DNA of 64,000 bases from Delphinus delphis (GCF_949987515.2 NC_082697.1:26605730-26669729); one strand, 5' to 3'; positions 36,301 through 44,888 are shown, counted from the first letter of the stretch. Program-made: numbers and translations. The notes: a model not told the origin generated them from the letters alone.

Positions 36301-39300
36301 AGGACTATGGCTCGTTTGCACCTTCCCTTAGATTGAAAAACATTTTCTTAAACTATGTTTATGTATTTTTAAAATGTGAATTAAAAGTTATCCTTGAGGA
36401 GGGATTTCCCTGGTGGTCCAGTGGTTAGGACTCTGCGCTTCCACTGCAAGGGGCACGGGTTCGATCCCTGGTCGGGGAACTCAGATCCCATGTGCCGAGC
36501 AGCGTGGCCGGGGTGGGGGGTTGGTGGTGGTGGAAGTTATCCTTGAGGAATTTTCAATGACCAGGAAAAAAGTGCTTGTAATGTATTATTAAAAAAAAAG
36601 TTATAAAATGATTACCATTAGGTTAAAAATACGATTATGAAAAGCCTGAAAGGAGATATGCCAAAACGTTAATAGTGATTACCTCTGTGTATTTCCCTCT
36701 CTTTAAGTTTTCTGCATATGTTACTTTTATAATCAGAAAACAGTACATGTTATATTAAAAAAAAAATGAGAGTTTGCAGTAACATGAGAAAATGCTCACG
36801 ATGTAATTAATGTGAAGTGAGAAAAGCAGCTACAGGACTGAATACACCACATGTTCACAGCTATGGAGGAACCATGCACAGGGAAAAGCAGAGGAAGGAC
36901 ACACCTCCAAAGGGACTCTGTGACTGTCTCTGGCAGGGGGGTTTTGGATGGCTGCTGTTTTCCCCTTTTTACTTTTCTGTGTTTTCCAGGTTTTCAACAC
37001 TGAGCCTGTGTAACTTTTATTGGGAAAATAAACCTCGATAAATTAAAAAAAAAAAGCAATTAGTATGGTAGAGGTATGTCCGAGACATAGCTATACCCCA
37101 CCCCAATATGAAGAGTACAATGAAACCAAACCGGTATCAGGAAAACAAAACAGAAAGCTCCTCGAAGAAGGGAAATAAAGACTGGTGGGAAGTGGCCCCC
37201 GACATCACAGTGGGGTCTCTGGGTAGTGGGCCTAAGGGTAAATTGTTATTTTTCCTGCTCTTTATTTTCTATAAATGAACATGCATGTCTCCTGTGATGG
37301 GAAAAATAAAACAAAATCAAATAAAGTTATTCAAACCGAATGCTACAACAGGTGACAAAGGACTTACTTTGAAGAAGAGGTAGAGCCCCAAGAGCGTGCA
37401 GCTGGCGATGATGGGGAACCGGGCAGCGTCCCGGCTGGTGATGGTCTCGGGCATGTCCGAGGCATTCTAGACGAGAGAAGAAAGGCCCTGCTGAGTGCGG
37501 GGAGTGCTTCTGGCCTCTGAGGGTTGGATGCTGGCAGGAATTTGGTGCCCCAACAGCTCGTTCATCTCCTTCCCCTCCTGCCATCACTGAGTTGCCTCAG
37601 GGCTTTGCAAGTGCTGTTCCCTCTGCCCGGGCTGCAGACCACCCAACCTGGGGCAGGACGCTCTGATCCCATCGTCTTGCTATTGAGGAGACCTGCACTC
37701 CAACAGGGACAGTTCCTGGGAGGACCCAGGGCACATGCGGCAGAGGCAATGGGTACATAATAACTGAAAGAGAAAACCCTGGACACCGGTGACAAGAGAG
37801 CAGTTCTGGGCCTCGCGAGGACTACCTCCAGTTTTCTTATGGATTAGTTGAGATGTAAATATGATCAGTCTTTTATCCAGTAGGCAGTGAATATTATGAG
37901 TGGAAATAAACCAACAAAACACAAAACTTAACAATGGCTAAAACCGAGTATGGGAAGACACCAACTGCAAGGAGAAGCAAATCTGGACAAAACTCAACTC
38001 AAGAAGTGTGACTGCGAAAACTGAATCTGGTCAGAGTAAAAGCCACCTTTAAATTCACAATGGCAGATGCAATAGTTGGCAAGAATGTGATCTAGGTAAA
38101 GAGCTGACGGAGGATAAATATTTACATGAAAAACAACCGAAGGCAATCAAAATCATTTCAGTATTATCAAAATGGAAAAAAATTGGAAATAGAGTAACAG
38201 TGCAACATAGAAAATTAAGTCAGCTCCATGGAATTCGTGACAGAAGACTTTCGAATGCAAATCCATCATAGTAGTATGATTCTGGTTTAAATTTATATTA
38301 AAAATGTTTTTTAGTCAAGTGGGGAGGCCCTTAACCAAACCCCAACATATGCATGGCTGAGGCGGCCCAGGCCCAGGGCTGAAGGTAGACCCGCCCTTGT
38401 GGAGCGACCAGGTAGCTCTGTGTGAGTCACTCTCTGGCAGCTTTGCTGGGAGTGGGGTGGCGGTGGGTGAGCAACAGGGACATGGAGAGGCAGGGTCATC
38501 TTCCTTCCCTCTTCTCTCCCAGCCCTTGGTTTCTGCTTTTGGCAGCACTGTGCTGTGGGGTCTGGGCAAATTCATTGCCCTCTCTGTGTACCTCCATAAA
38601 ATCATTATATTTCCTGTGTAGCAGCAGGGTGGGCACAAAAATAAATGAGCTCCTGACCATAAAGAGTTCACAGGCAGGTAGGCCAAGACCTTGACATGTA
38701 AACAGAGTATCACCGCATACTGTGACATGTGACAGAACAGAGACACGCATACTGCGGTGGTACGTGGCATGAGCGCCCAGTGGTGGAGGGAGGGCTCTGA
38801 TGTCAGCAGGCCCAGCTGCACTCCCAGCTCTGCTTCTTTCCAGGTTTGGGACCTTGGGGAAGTTAACTTCCTTCTCAGAGCCTCAATTTCCTCAGCTGTA
38901 AAATGGGGTGACAGGATTTGATGATTTTTTTTCCCCACAGCACTGGAAGTACTTGTGTTGTGCCTTGAGCTTCCTACAAGTTGTATAAACTATTTGTATT
39001 ATTCTTATGTAGAAGGGATTCATGAGAAAGCAGACAGGACACTACTTTCGCAAGGAAGCAGGGGAGTGTCAGAGGTGGTTAGAGCAGATATCACTTAAGC
39101 AAGGCCTTGAAGGCCAACCACAGGGTCTGGTATGTAGTCGAAGCCAGATAAACGCTGACTAAGTTGAGGAGTTTGCTTTGTGTACGAGGAAGGGAAGCGC
39201 TTACCAAGCAGAGGGACCTGTAGATGCAGGCAGGGCACATGGTATGAAAACATTCACGGACTCTGGCTTCACCTACAAACCAGTGTTACCGCTCATTTCC

Positions 39301-42300
39301 ACAGTCATTTCAATTCAGCCCAGGATCCTGGGCGGGAAGAGGCTTAATATTATTCGATGACAAACCAGGCTGGACAGATGCTCCATCACACAGAGGAATC
39401 TTGTCTCCTCTGTGGGTGGCTATTGGAAATAGCCCACGTGCAATGTTGAGTCAGAACGGGAGACTTGAAATCTGACCAATGATGACAGTAACACGGATAA
39501 CACTTACTGAGAGCTTTCTAGGTGCCAAGCATTGTTCTAGGTGCTTTACATGATTTCATCCTCACAGTAACCCCAGGAAGCAGGTACTTTTAAGAGCTCC
39601 ACTTTACAGATGAAGAGACTGAGGCTCAGAGAGGTGACATAACTTGCTTTAAGGTCACACAGCTGACGAGTGGCAGAGCCAGGATTCACACTGAGGCAGT
39701 CTGGTTCCAGAGCCCAAACTCTTGGCTATTACCCCCTAGACGTCCTCTACGTTTTCTATCTGGAAATTTCTGCTGGAAAGTTGTGACAAGATGCTCAGGG
39801 AGCCTACGACCTTTCTGAGGAACAGAATCCTGAAGGCAACAGAATCTTTGTAGTTGGAAAAATACAAAAAGTTGTCAGGATTCTCCACTGATTCAATTTG
39901 GATTTTTAAACTAGACGTTCTTATGCAAATGCAATGGCTCCTGAAATGCAAAACATACTTGGGGGTGGTGGGGGGGGGGTTGGGAACTGACACAAAGAGC
40001 AGAAATAAATTCAGCTTCCAGTGACATTCTGCACGCTCAGTTATCAGGGCGGAAGCAAAAGCAGCGAGGGAAGATGGCTCGCTCAAGTCGTTGGCTCAGC
40101 TGGAGCTCTGGGAGTTCTGCTTCCAGGCCATGCCCTAGAAAGGATCCGGAATTCGTGGGCCATTCTGTCACCCCAGGGTCTCCTCTCCTCACTGCCACGT
40201 GCACTCACTCACCTGAGCATCTCCTGAACTACCCCCCACCCCAGCCCTTTGCCCCTACTGCAGTCTCCACTAGCACCACCTCACCAGCCCCCTTCCTGCC
40301 TGTCACCTCCCCTATCAGGAGCTCTTTCTGAAGGACCTGATCGCATCCCACAACAGCTCAGAAACCTCTGGAGAATGGACTACCAAGCAGCCATCACACA
40401 AGAACTGAGGTCACTGCAGGTGGGAGTATAAACTGGTACAACCTCTATGATGGATAATGTGATAAAATCCGTCTAAATCAAACATGCACAGAGCCTTTGA
40501 CCCTGCAAATCGATTTTAAGGAATTTATCCTACAAATACACAGAAAAGTGTAAAGTAACAAATGTATAAGGAGATTAATTTCATCATGGTTTGCGATAGC
40601 AGAAGACTGACACACCTAACTGACCAGTGGAGGACTCCAAATCAGGGGCCCTCACACTTGGGCTCGCATCAGAATCGCCAGGAGGGCTTGTGAACAGATC
40701 TGCGTTTCTAACAAGTTCCCAGGTGATAACTGATGCTGCTGGTCCTGAGGTTACATTTTGAGAATCATGGCTGGGGGGTACAGGTGGACACCACACAGCT
40801 GTTAAAGAACACAACCGTGCCATGTGTACTGACATATTAGATCTCCAACATGTAAGTGGTGAAAACAGCAAGGTGTAAAAAAGAGTGTATCTATAACAAA
40901 ATGTAAGTTATGTAGCAAAAAATGGGGGGAAGCATATGCTTATTTCTTTGTAAAGGCACAGAGGCTCTGGATGGATAGCCAAGAAACATGTAACAGGGGC
41001 TGCCTCGGGGGAGGGAAACTGCGAAGCTGGGGTGGGAGGGAGATTTCACTTTGTCCCCCTGTACCTTTGGAATTCTACACCTTGGGCGTGCGTGACCTAC
41101 CCTCCCCGCCATAAAACAAGGTACATCTACATGTACTGACATAGGAAAATGACCAAGACATACTGTTAAGGAAAAAAAAAAGAATCAAGTTTCAGGGCAA
41201 TTATGTACCGCAAAATCCCATTTTTTACATATGTATGTGCACACAGGCGCATACATGTTTGTATATATACAGAAAAAGGTCTGGAAGCTGGCACACCAAA
41301 CAGCTAACTGGGTCACCTCCACAGAAGTGGTACTGGGGGGGGCTTTTCCTTTATACTTCTGCGTTGCTTGAATTTTTACAAATGCAAACATGTAGTAACT
41401 ACGAAGATTAACTGGTGCGTTGCCCTCAGGATTCTGGACCTCAGAATGCCCGCAGGATCCTAGAGCATCTTCCTGTTACATCACCCAAGTACCTGTACTG
41501 GGCTCACATCAAACTGCTCACTGCCTCCTGGAAAACACCTGTGGGCCCACGTCTCCCTCTCCTCCTGTCCTACCTGCTGAGCTATCCACCCTGCCAAAGA
41601 TCACTGCTGCCACCTCTAGCAGTCGGCTGGTCACACAGCTGTTTCTCCTTGGTGACTGCGCTCTGTGAGGGGAGGGCTTGGCCTTCTTTGTCTTGGCACC
41701 CCTGGTACCCAGCCCAGAGCAGGAACCCAGTCCAGCTGGCTGAGGGGCTCCTCTGAGTTACAGGCCAAAGGCCTTTGAAGCGATGATGAGTAGCTGTTGC
41801 TGGGATTTGCCCCCTTCTGGGAACAGAGGTCTCTGACAGGAATGGGCACTGCTCTCAGATGGCTCTGCCCATGGCTACTTCTTCCCAACACACTCCTGGA
41901 CATCTCCTCCCATGATTTCACAACTCGCCCTGCCTGTCATGGACAACTTGCCCCCAGGGAGAATTCTGTCCTCACATGCCCTCTCAGCTGGCTGTGGGGG
42001 GTCTAACACTAGCGGGAAATCAAAACTCCTGGGCCCCCAAGCTAACTTTTCTCTCCTTGGCAAATGATTAGAGAAACAACTCAGGGTAGAAAAAGGGCGT
42101 CGTTTGGCCTGTCCTCTCCCTAGGCCACTTGTATGGGTCTTCAGAGGCACCTGCATCAAGGAGAGCCCCGGACTAGGACCAGGGACAGCTGGTTCTGCCC
42201 CTAATTGGCAGAGAAGTCATTTCTTTGACTCTCAGTTTCTCTGTACAATGGTGTTAATAAAACTGGCTCTGCCTGTCTCACTCAGTTGCTGGGAGAATCA

Positions 42301-44669
42301 GAGGGCGAAGGCTTGTAAACTTTAGAATACCCTGGTTACTGGTGGTGGGAGGCTACTAAGGGTCAGGCTGTCTGCAATTCCATGCACAGTCTTCCAGCAC
42401 CCCTGTCTTGCCGGAGATGCTGGGGAGAGGTATTTAGATGCTTCAGTAGATCGAAAGCTCTCTTCTATCCCTACCCTCTGCTCCAGCCACTCCAGACCTT
42501 CCACCATCAACTAAACTGCCTCGTACAGCTGCTTTCCTGGTTTCCTCTGCCTCGAATGTCTTCTGGGGGAAATTCGACCTCTACCTCAAGGCTCCAGCCC
42601 ACCTCCAGCACAAAGCCGCCCTGCCCTGCCCCAGGTGTGTTCAATCTTTCTCCCTAAAGCCTGCAGCACTACCTGTACCACAATCACAGATCTTGTTATT
42701 CCTCTCTCATCCAGACACCTAAACTCCTTGGTGACAGGGCTCTGACCCACTCATCTTTGCAGCACCTGTCTGCCCTGGACAACAGTGGAGGTTCAGGAAA
42801 TTCTGTTGTCTGGAACGTGTTTTCTGAAGAGATTACTAATCCATGTGTAGATGGTGCCAAGGAGAATTACTCAGTATAGGGAGCCCCTCACATCAAGTGC
42901 CCAGCTCACTCCTTGCTGCCCTTCACCTTCTTTGTCCTGATCTATTTCAGAACATCCCCCTGTACCAAGTGTTTGCCCGAAGCAAAGGTAGGGAGGATGA
43001 AAGCCACCAGAACTCTGCTTAGAAGAGGCAGAATTGTACGGAAAATGGGGCCACCTAAGCGTGACCAATCCCCTTTGCATCTGACCACAGAGGGAACCAG
43101 CCTCAAGTTCTCTGATCTTGAGAAAGGAAGGTGGCAGGCCTCGGCCACTGCTCAAGTTGAGTAATGTTTTGAGAACCTGGGCTTGAGCAGTTTCAAAAGT
43201 GGCAGCTCCTCTATGGGTCTGCCCTCTTTGGGTACCACGGCTTCCGCTAAGGTTCAACTTCAGGTCTGGGTGGGGGAGGAGCAGCAGGGAGCTGCAGATC
43301 AGGAGGTGGTGGAGGATGATGGGAGAGGCTGCCAGGAAGTGAGAAGTCACTGGTGCAACGGGCTAGAGAGGGCTTAATATCGGGAAGAAGGGTAACAGAG
43401 AGGAAGTCAGAAGGTGGAAGGCCCTGGGGTCCTCTTAGGTATCCAATGGGACAGATGTTGAAGGACAGGGATGAGCTCTGGCCCAGTCTCACAAGAAAGG
43501 CCTACAGCAGCTCACTTACTCAGCAGGTAAGCCCAATTTGGTGGAAAGACTGTCTTAAGGGGCATGAGAAGAGCTACTTTGAGGTAGGGTCTGGGGTGGG
43601 ACCAGGGTCAGGGTTAGGGGTTAGGAATAGGGTCTGGGCTCAGGCTCGGACAGGTCCGAGCTTGGGTGTAGTCAGGGAGAGGAAACCAGCAAACCAGGGG
43701 TCTATGGCTGGTTAAAAAGAGAGGCACCAAAGTGCCAGGTCCTGAGGAGTTGTGTGACCGGAACTGGTTCCAGAAAGTGATGCAAAAAACTAGGAGCTGA
43801 GCTGGGGGTTCCAGGAGCTAATATTCCTGTGTTAGTTTTTTTTTTTTTTTTTTTTTTAGGTGGGGCAAAGGCTTGATCTGGGGGTTCTAGGAGAGCACTC
43901 TATGGGTCACAGATTCCAGCTGGGCAGGTATCAGAGTCTAGGGATGAGCCTGGGTGCCAGAATTTGCCCTGGGTTAGGGTGAGGAATGACAAAAGGCTGT
44001 ACTATTCAGGAGGTGTCAGAACCAGTGCCCCATCAGATACAGATGGATGTTGACCCAGAGCCTGGGATGGGGTGACTGTCCCAGATGGGATGAACAGCCA
44101 GAGCAGAGCGTGAGGCTGGTCTGGCTGGGTCCAGCAGGCTCAAAACAATTAGTACCCGAATCACAGTGTCAGGGTCGGCCAACAGTGCTTCCAGCATGGT
44201 GCACAGAGGGAGGAATGTGTCAAGGTCCGAACGGGGGTGGAAACCGCTCCCTATTTGAGAAAGGTGTCAGTACCCGGTTCGCGGATCGGTGCCCAGATCC
44301 TGGGGCACCTAAGGTCAGCCCCGGGATGTGGGCCCGGGTTGGGGATGCGGTGGTGAGCAATGCTGGGAAGGGTCAGTGTCCGGGCAGAGGAAGTGTCTGT
44401 CCCGTCCAGGGCGGGCGGGGGAAGGGTCCGTGCCAGCCGTGTCAGGGTGGGAGGTGGACAGCGCCCGGCTTTGCCGCTGACCCTACCTTGCCGCGGGCGC
44501 AGCGCACGGAGCGCAAGGCGCCGAAGAAGATGGGCAGCAGCGCCATGAGCAGGAGGCTGCCATAGGCCAGCGCGATGCCCTCGGGCGTGGAAGGCGGCCG
44601 CGTCGTGCCGTTGGTTGGGCCGCCTGCCTCGACACTGCCGTTATGCGGGTCGCTGAGGGCCGAGTCCAT
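3793..44669 (-). CDS. HM13: HM13 gene, signal peptide peptidase (12 coding exons, whole span)
   Basis: Signal peptide peptidase is a nine-pass ER-membrane aspartyl protease of the presenilin/SPP family. It cleaves leftover signal peptides within the membrane and takes part in ER-associated degradation. Twelve exons, each with GT-AG borders and matching phases, join to 1134 nt encoding 377 residues, the same length as human isoform 1. Exon spans are 44487-44669, 37368-37466, 31917-31999, 25306-25394, 23582-23667, 23364-23489, 22480-22537, 19282-19365, 13940-13976, 11466-11568, 6651-6736 and 3793-3892. Catalytic Asp219 (FIYD) and Asp265 (GLGD), the PAL motif at 317-319 and C-terminal KKEK are all present. 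The frame has no disruption, so the gene looks functional. Differences from the human protein (recalled, not aligned) are a handful of conservative changes. Confidence 0.98.
3893..6650 (-). other. HM13: HM13 intron 11
   Basis: 2,758 nt, GT-AG, containing alternative exon 12b. It also holds MIR-type remnants (about 4350-4510 and 6240-6350) and a short imperfect tandem duplication with poly-T near 5373-5415. No other feature seen. Confidence 0.85.
4745..4947 (-). CDS. HM13: HM13 alternative exon 12b (C-terminus of the 394-residue isoform)
   Basis: After acceptor tctcacacag the exon starts with the third base of Ser345, then [20 protein letters not shown] and onward to [13 protein letters not shown] and stop TAA at 4799-4797. 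The coding part is 151 nt (49 residues), giving a 394-residue protein without KKEK. The sequence matches the longer human HM13 isoform as I recall it. A strong donor (CAAG|gtaggg, donor at 4744-4743) follows the stop by 52 nt, so the exon can behave as a cassette that splices on to 3892, leaving the rest as 3' UTR. Mouse SPP-beta with a comparable tail was reported at the cell surface; whether that applies here is inference. Confidence 0.9.
6651..6736 (-). CDS. HM13: HM13 coding exon 11, PAL motif (residues 317-345)
   Basis: Acceptor tctctcag, then [20 protein letters not shown] and KGEVTEMF plus two bases of Ser345 before gtaaga. PAL at 317-319 is the substrate/active-site motif conserved in SPP and presenilin. 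It can join either of the two terminal exons, since both begin with the third base of Ser345. Confidence 0.97.
7580..8010 (+). repeat. L2 LINE 3' end
   Basis: Characteristic L2 tail: tgtgaactccatgagggcag, then cttgttcactgctgtattcc and tggtaaatactaag. Confidence 0.75.
8430..8640 (+). mobile_element. Old L1 ORF2 remnant
   Basis: A-rich sequence whose decayed translation resembles the L1 ORF2 segment around 'GKFI' and 'KINEIKIKQ'. No intact frame. Confidence 0.6.
8891..9108 (-). repeat. CHR-type SINE (young)
   Basis: tRNA-derived cetartiodactyl SINE with T-rich start and gcgccaccagggaagcc end. It is flanked by a perfect 15-bp target duplication CTGAGGGGCTCCTTT at 8876-8890 and 9109-9123. Confidence 0.95.
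9425..9626 (-). repeat. CHR-type SINE (young)
   Basis: Same family and orientation as the copy 320 bp away. Flanked by tggagYgcatttt at 9411-9424 and 9627-9639. Confidence 0.94.
10025..10038 (-). promoter_or_regulatory. CTCF-like motif in HM13 intron 10
   Basis: The minus-strand 14-mer CCACCAGGTGGCAG matches the CTCF core consensus at all 14 positions. Confidence 0.6.
11466..11568 (-). CDS. HM13: HM13 coding exon 10 (residues 282-316)
   Basis: Acceptor cactgaag, then [19 protein letters not shown] and onward to IFKHAQ before gtgagc. It is 103 nt and encodes membrane segment 8. Confidence 0.97.
11917..12050 (+). repeat. CHR-1-like short SINE
   Basis: Starts gttccctggtggcttagcgg, has a tRNA B-box (gggttcaatccc) and an A/C-rich tail. 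It interrupts a MER5A-like element. Confidence 0.85.
12118..12433 (-). mobile_element. 5'-truncated L1 3' end
   Basis: Reverse complement of a cetartiodactyl L1 3' end (ends ..ttccctgtgctacacagtaggtccttg). Perfect 14-bp target duplication TGGGGCTCTGCATT at 12104-12117 and 12434-12447. Contains an expanded AT-rich palindromic tract. Confidence 0.88.
13940..13976 (-). CDS. HM13: HM13 coding exon 9, 37-nt small exon (residues 270-282)
   Basis: Acceptor tccccacag, then (G)[11 protein letters not shown] and two bases of Ser282 before gtaagc. It is the smallest exon and continues the membrane helix carrying Asp265. Skipping it would shift the frame. Confidence 0.96.
14419..15910 (+). pseudogene. 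L1 ORF2p C-terminal fragment, frameshifted
   Basis: Translated segments such as [20 protein letters not shown] and [12 protein letters not shown] stretches match L1 ORF2 after the catalytic FADD region. At least two frame changes and the nested SINE destroy it. Non-functional remnant. Confidence 0.88.
15801..16036 (+). repeat. CHR-type SINE inside L1
   Basis: Begins ggcttccctggtggcgcag and ends with an AAAAC-rich tail. Perfect 16-bp target duplication at 15785-15800 and 16037-16052. Younger than the host L1. Confidence 0.95.
19282..19365 (-). CDS. HM13: HM13 coding exon 8, second catalytic Asp (residues 242-270)
   Basis: Follows the acceptor ccctgcag. Encodes [20 protein letters not shown], then LGDIVIP, ending one base into Gly270 before gtgacc. 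GLGD gives Asp265, the second catalytic aspartate. I recall human LEANNF and GDVVIP, so this copy would carry N-to-D and V-to-I changes next to the motif. It is 84 nt. Confidence 0.97.
19985..20190 (+). repeat. MIR SINE
   Basis: gtctgaatcctggctctgct, gtctcacctataaaatgggt and gactgtggtgaggattaggt match MIR in order. Confidence 0.85.
20710..21010 (+). repeat. L2 LINE remnant
   Basis: L2-type text (ccatccttggcttccccata, cgtgacccaggagagctttcctgacacc). Boundaries approximate. Confidence 0.65.
21876..21998 (-). repeat. CHR-1-like short SINE
   Basis: Poly-T, then ttgccacgcagcacggcat, B-box complement and ccgccaaggaagtc end. Boundaries approximate. Confidence 0.85.
22480..22537 (-). CDS. HM13: HM13 coding exon 7 (residues 223-242)
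   Basis: Starts after ctcctag with [19 protein letters not shown] and ends with the first base of Leu242 before gtaagt. It is 58 nt and encodes the loop after the first catalytic helix. Confidence 0.97.
22538..23363 (-). other. HM13: HM13 intron 6
   Basis: 826 nt with canonical borders. I see no repeat or other feature in it. Confidence 0.85.
23364..23489 (-). CDS. HM13: HM13 coding exon 6, first catalytic Asp (residues 181-222)
   Basis: Starts [16 protein letters not shown] and ends [10 protein letters not shown] before gtgagt. The YD motif places Asp219 at the position of the first catalytic aspartate of SPP and presenilin proteases. It is 126 nt, phase 0 at both ends. Confidence 0.98.
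23490..23581 (-). other. HM13: HM13 intron 5 (92 nt)
   Basis: Very short GC-rich intron with gtacgt donor and ttccccag acceptor, close to the practical minimum length for a mammalian intron. Confidence 0.93.
23582..23667 (-). CDS. HM13: HM13 coding exon 5 (residues 152-180)
   Basis: The acceptor gcccag precedes (E)[18 protein letters not shown] and the exon ends WYLLRK before gtacgt. It is 86 nt and encodes a membrane segment. It is separated from exon 6 by an intron of only 92 nt. Confidence 0.97.
23668..25305 (-). other. HM13: HM13 intron 4
   Basis: 1,638 nt. Holds a plus MIR (about 23900-24090) and a minus MIR (about 25000-25190). In mouse the imprinted retrogene Mcts2 lies in the intron given this number. 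I see no MCTS-like frame here. Confidence 0.85.
23900..24090 (+). repeat. MIR SINE
   Basis: cttcagtttccccacctgta followed by gataggactgccgtggggag and a gtgggtgctcaatcaa tail. Confidence 0.8.
25306..25394 (-). CDS. HM13: HM13 coding exon 4 (residues 122-152)
   Basis: Starts after ttccag with the last base of Ser122, then [17 protein letters not shown], and ends GENKE plus one base before gtgagt. It is 89 nt and encodes the loop between membrane segments 3 and 4. I recall Ser in human where this copy has Asn in PANFPN. Confidence 0.97.
26168..26525 (-). repeat. Long CHR-type SINE (about 360 bp)
   Basis: Carries the standard tRNA-related end (accactgcgccaccaggga) plus an extended 3' body with repeated 'ttgtggcgcacaggct' units. 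Short target duplication CATGAATT at 26160-26167 and 26526-26533. Confidence 0.9.
26701..26912 (+). repeat. CHR-type SINE (young)
   Basis: Full element with 20+ base A-tail. Target duplication GTCCATCCA at 26692-26700 and 26913-26921. Confidence 0.94.
28375..28560 (+). repeat. MIR SINE
   Basis: agtggttacgagtatggact, B-box-like gggttcaacgcctgg, gtgtgaccttggcaaagtga. Well-preserved 5' half. Confidence 0.85.
31290..31520 (-). repeat. MIR SINE
   Basis: gccagacactgtgctaaaag, gaggaaattgagcccagaga and agtctggattcaaagtcagg in MIR reverse order. Confidence 0.85.
31917..31999 (-). CDS. HM13: HM13 coding exon 3 (residues 95-122)
   Basis: The acceptor tgcctcag precedes [19 protein letters not shown], and the exon ends HTI plus two bases of Ser122 before gtcaga. 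It is 83 nt and encodes membrane segment 3 and its flank. Confidence 0.97.
32618..32974 (-). repeat. Long CHR-type SINE
   Basis: Same long form as the copy at 26168. Imperfect flanking repeat tgcactgtctt / tgcatcgtctt at 32607-32617 and 32975-32985. Confidence 0.9.
36401..36533 (+). repeat. CHR-1-like SINE with G-rich tail
   Basis: Starts gggatttccctggtggtcc with intact B-box (gggttcgatccc). Perfect 16-bp target duplication AAGTTATCCTTGAGGA at 36385-36400 and 36534-36549. The 3' end is ggggtggggggttggtggtg rather than the usual A-rich tail. Confidence 0.92.
37368..37466 (-). CDS. HM13: HM13 coding exon 2 (residues 62-94)
   Basis: The acceptor ctag precedes codons [18 protein letters not shown] and the exon ends LGLYLFFK before gtaagtcc. 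It is 99 nt, phase 0 at both ends. It encodes the first loop and most of membrane segment 2. N62-A-S is a third formal sequon. Confidence 0.97.
39480..39730 (-). repeat. MIR SINE
   Basis: Near full-length in reverse: ctttctaggtgccaagcatt, then tttacagatgaagagactga and gtcacacagctgacgagtgg. Confidence 0.88.
40620..40770. mobile_element. MER5A-like DNA transposon remnant
   Basis: cgcatcagaatcgccaggag, tctaacaagttcccaggtga, gatgctgctggtcctgaggt and gagaatcatgg follow the MER5A order. Confidence 0.75.
42440..42790 (+). repeat. L2 LINE remnant
   Basis: L2-type text including actccttggtgacagggctc near the end. Boundaries approximate. Confidence 0.65.
44487..44669 (-). CDS. HM13: HM13 coding exon 1 (residues 1-61)
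   Basis: Begins [12 protein letters not shown] and ends RSVRCARGK, followed by donor gtaggg at 44486. It encodes the lumenal N-tail with two N-glycosylation sequons (N10-G-S, N20-G-T) and the first membrane segment (about 31-52, [17 protein letters not shown]). The start is supported by an in-frame upstream TAG at 44741-44739 with no ATG between, and by a good Kozak context (G at -3 and +4). The exon ends in phase 0. It lies in the CpG island. Confidence 0.98.
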
Positions 44670-44770
44670 GGCAAGGCTGCACTCGGGGTCCGACTCCAGG
44701 TCCGGCAGCTGCAGCAGAGACGCAGAAGGGAAGACGGGCTATGCGTGGAAAGCCACGTTCCCCTAAAGAA

Positions 44771-44790
44771 ACAGGAAGTGACGTGCTTCC
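44771..44790. promoter_or_regulatory. ETS-CRE-ETS composite motif
   Basis: ACAGGAAGTGACGTGCTTCC contains an ETS core (GGAAG) on each strand flanking TGACGTG, a CRE/UPRE-like half site. It sits about 100 nt upstream of the ATG. Confidence 0.5.
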
Positions 44791-44840
44791 CTCGCCGGCC
44801 TGCGCCGCGCACGCGTGCGCGTTCACGTCTCCCCGCCCGC

Positions 44841-44854
44841 GCGCCCTCTAGCGG
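44841..44854 (-). promoter_or_regulatory. CTCF-like motif at HM13 promoter
   Basis: The minus-strand 14-mer CCGCTAGAGGGCGC matches the core consensus CCASYAGRKGGCRS at 13 of 14 positions. Confidence 0.55.
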
Positions 44855-44875
44855 TGGCGGAGGGACAGGCGGCCG

Positions 44876-44888
44876 GTTGCTAAGCAAC
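44876..44888. promoter_or_regulatory. RFX X-box-like palindrome
   Basis: GTTGCTAAGCAAC is a perfect inverted repeat with a one-base spacer. It resembles the RFX X-box (GTNRCC N0-3 RGYAAC), with one mismatch in the first half. Confidence 0.5.

Larger units (their letters stand above)
32000..37367 (-). other. HM13: HM13 intron 2
   Basis: 5,368 nt. Holds a long CHR-type SINE, L2 (33080-33360, 34200-34420), an old mammalian repeat (33370-33960), old L1 3' remnants (35750-36080, 36600-37050) and a SINE with an unusual G-rich tail. Confidence 0.85.
37467..44486 (-). other. HM13: HM13 intron 1
   Basis: 7,020 nt. Holds MIRs (38780-38990 plus, 39480-39730 minus, 42160-42320 plus), old L1 DNA (40410-41390), a MER5A-like piece (40620-40770), L2 (41500-41740, 42440-42790), G-rich runs (43587-43632) and a 22-base T run (43836-43857). 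The proximal 500 nt are CpG-rich. Confidence 0.85.
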
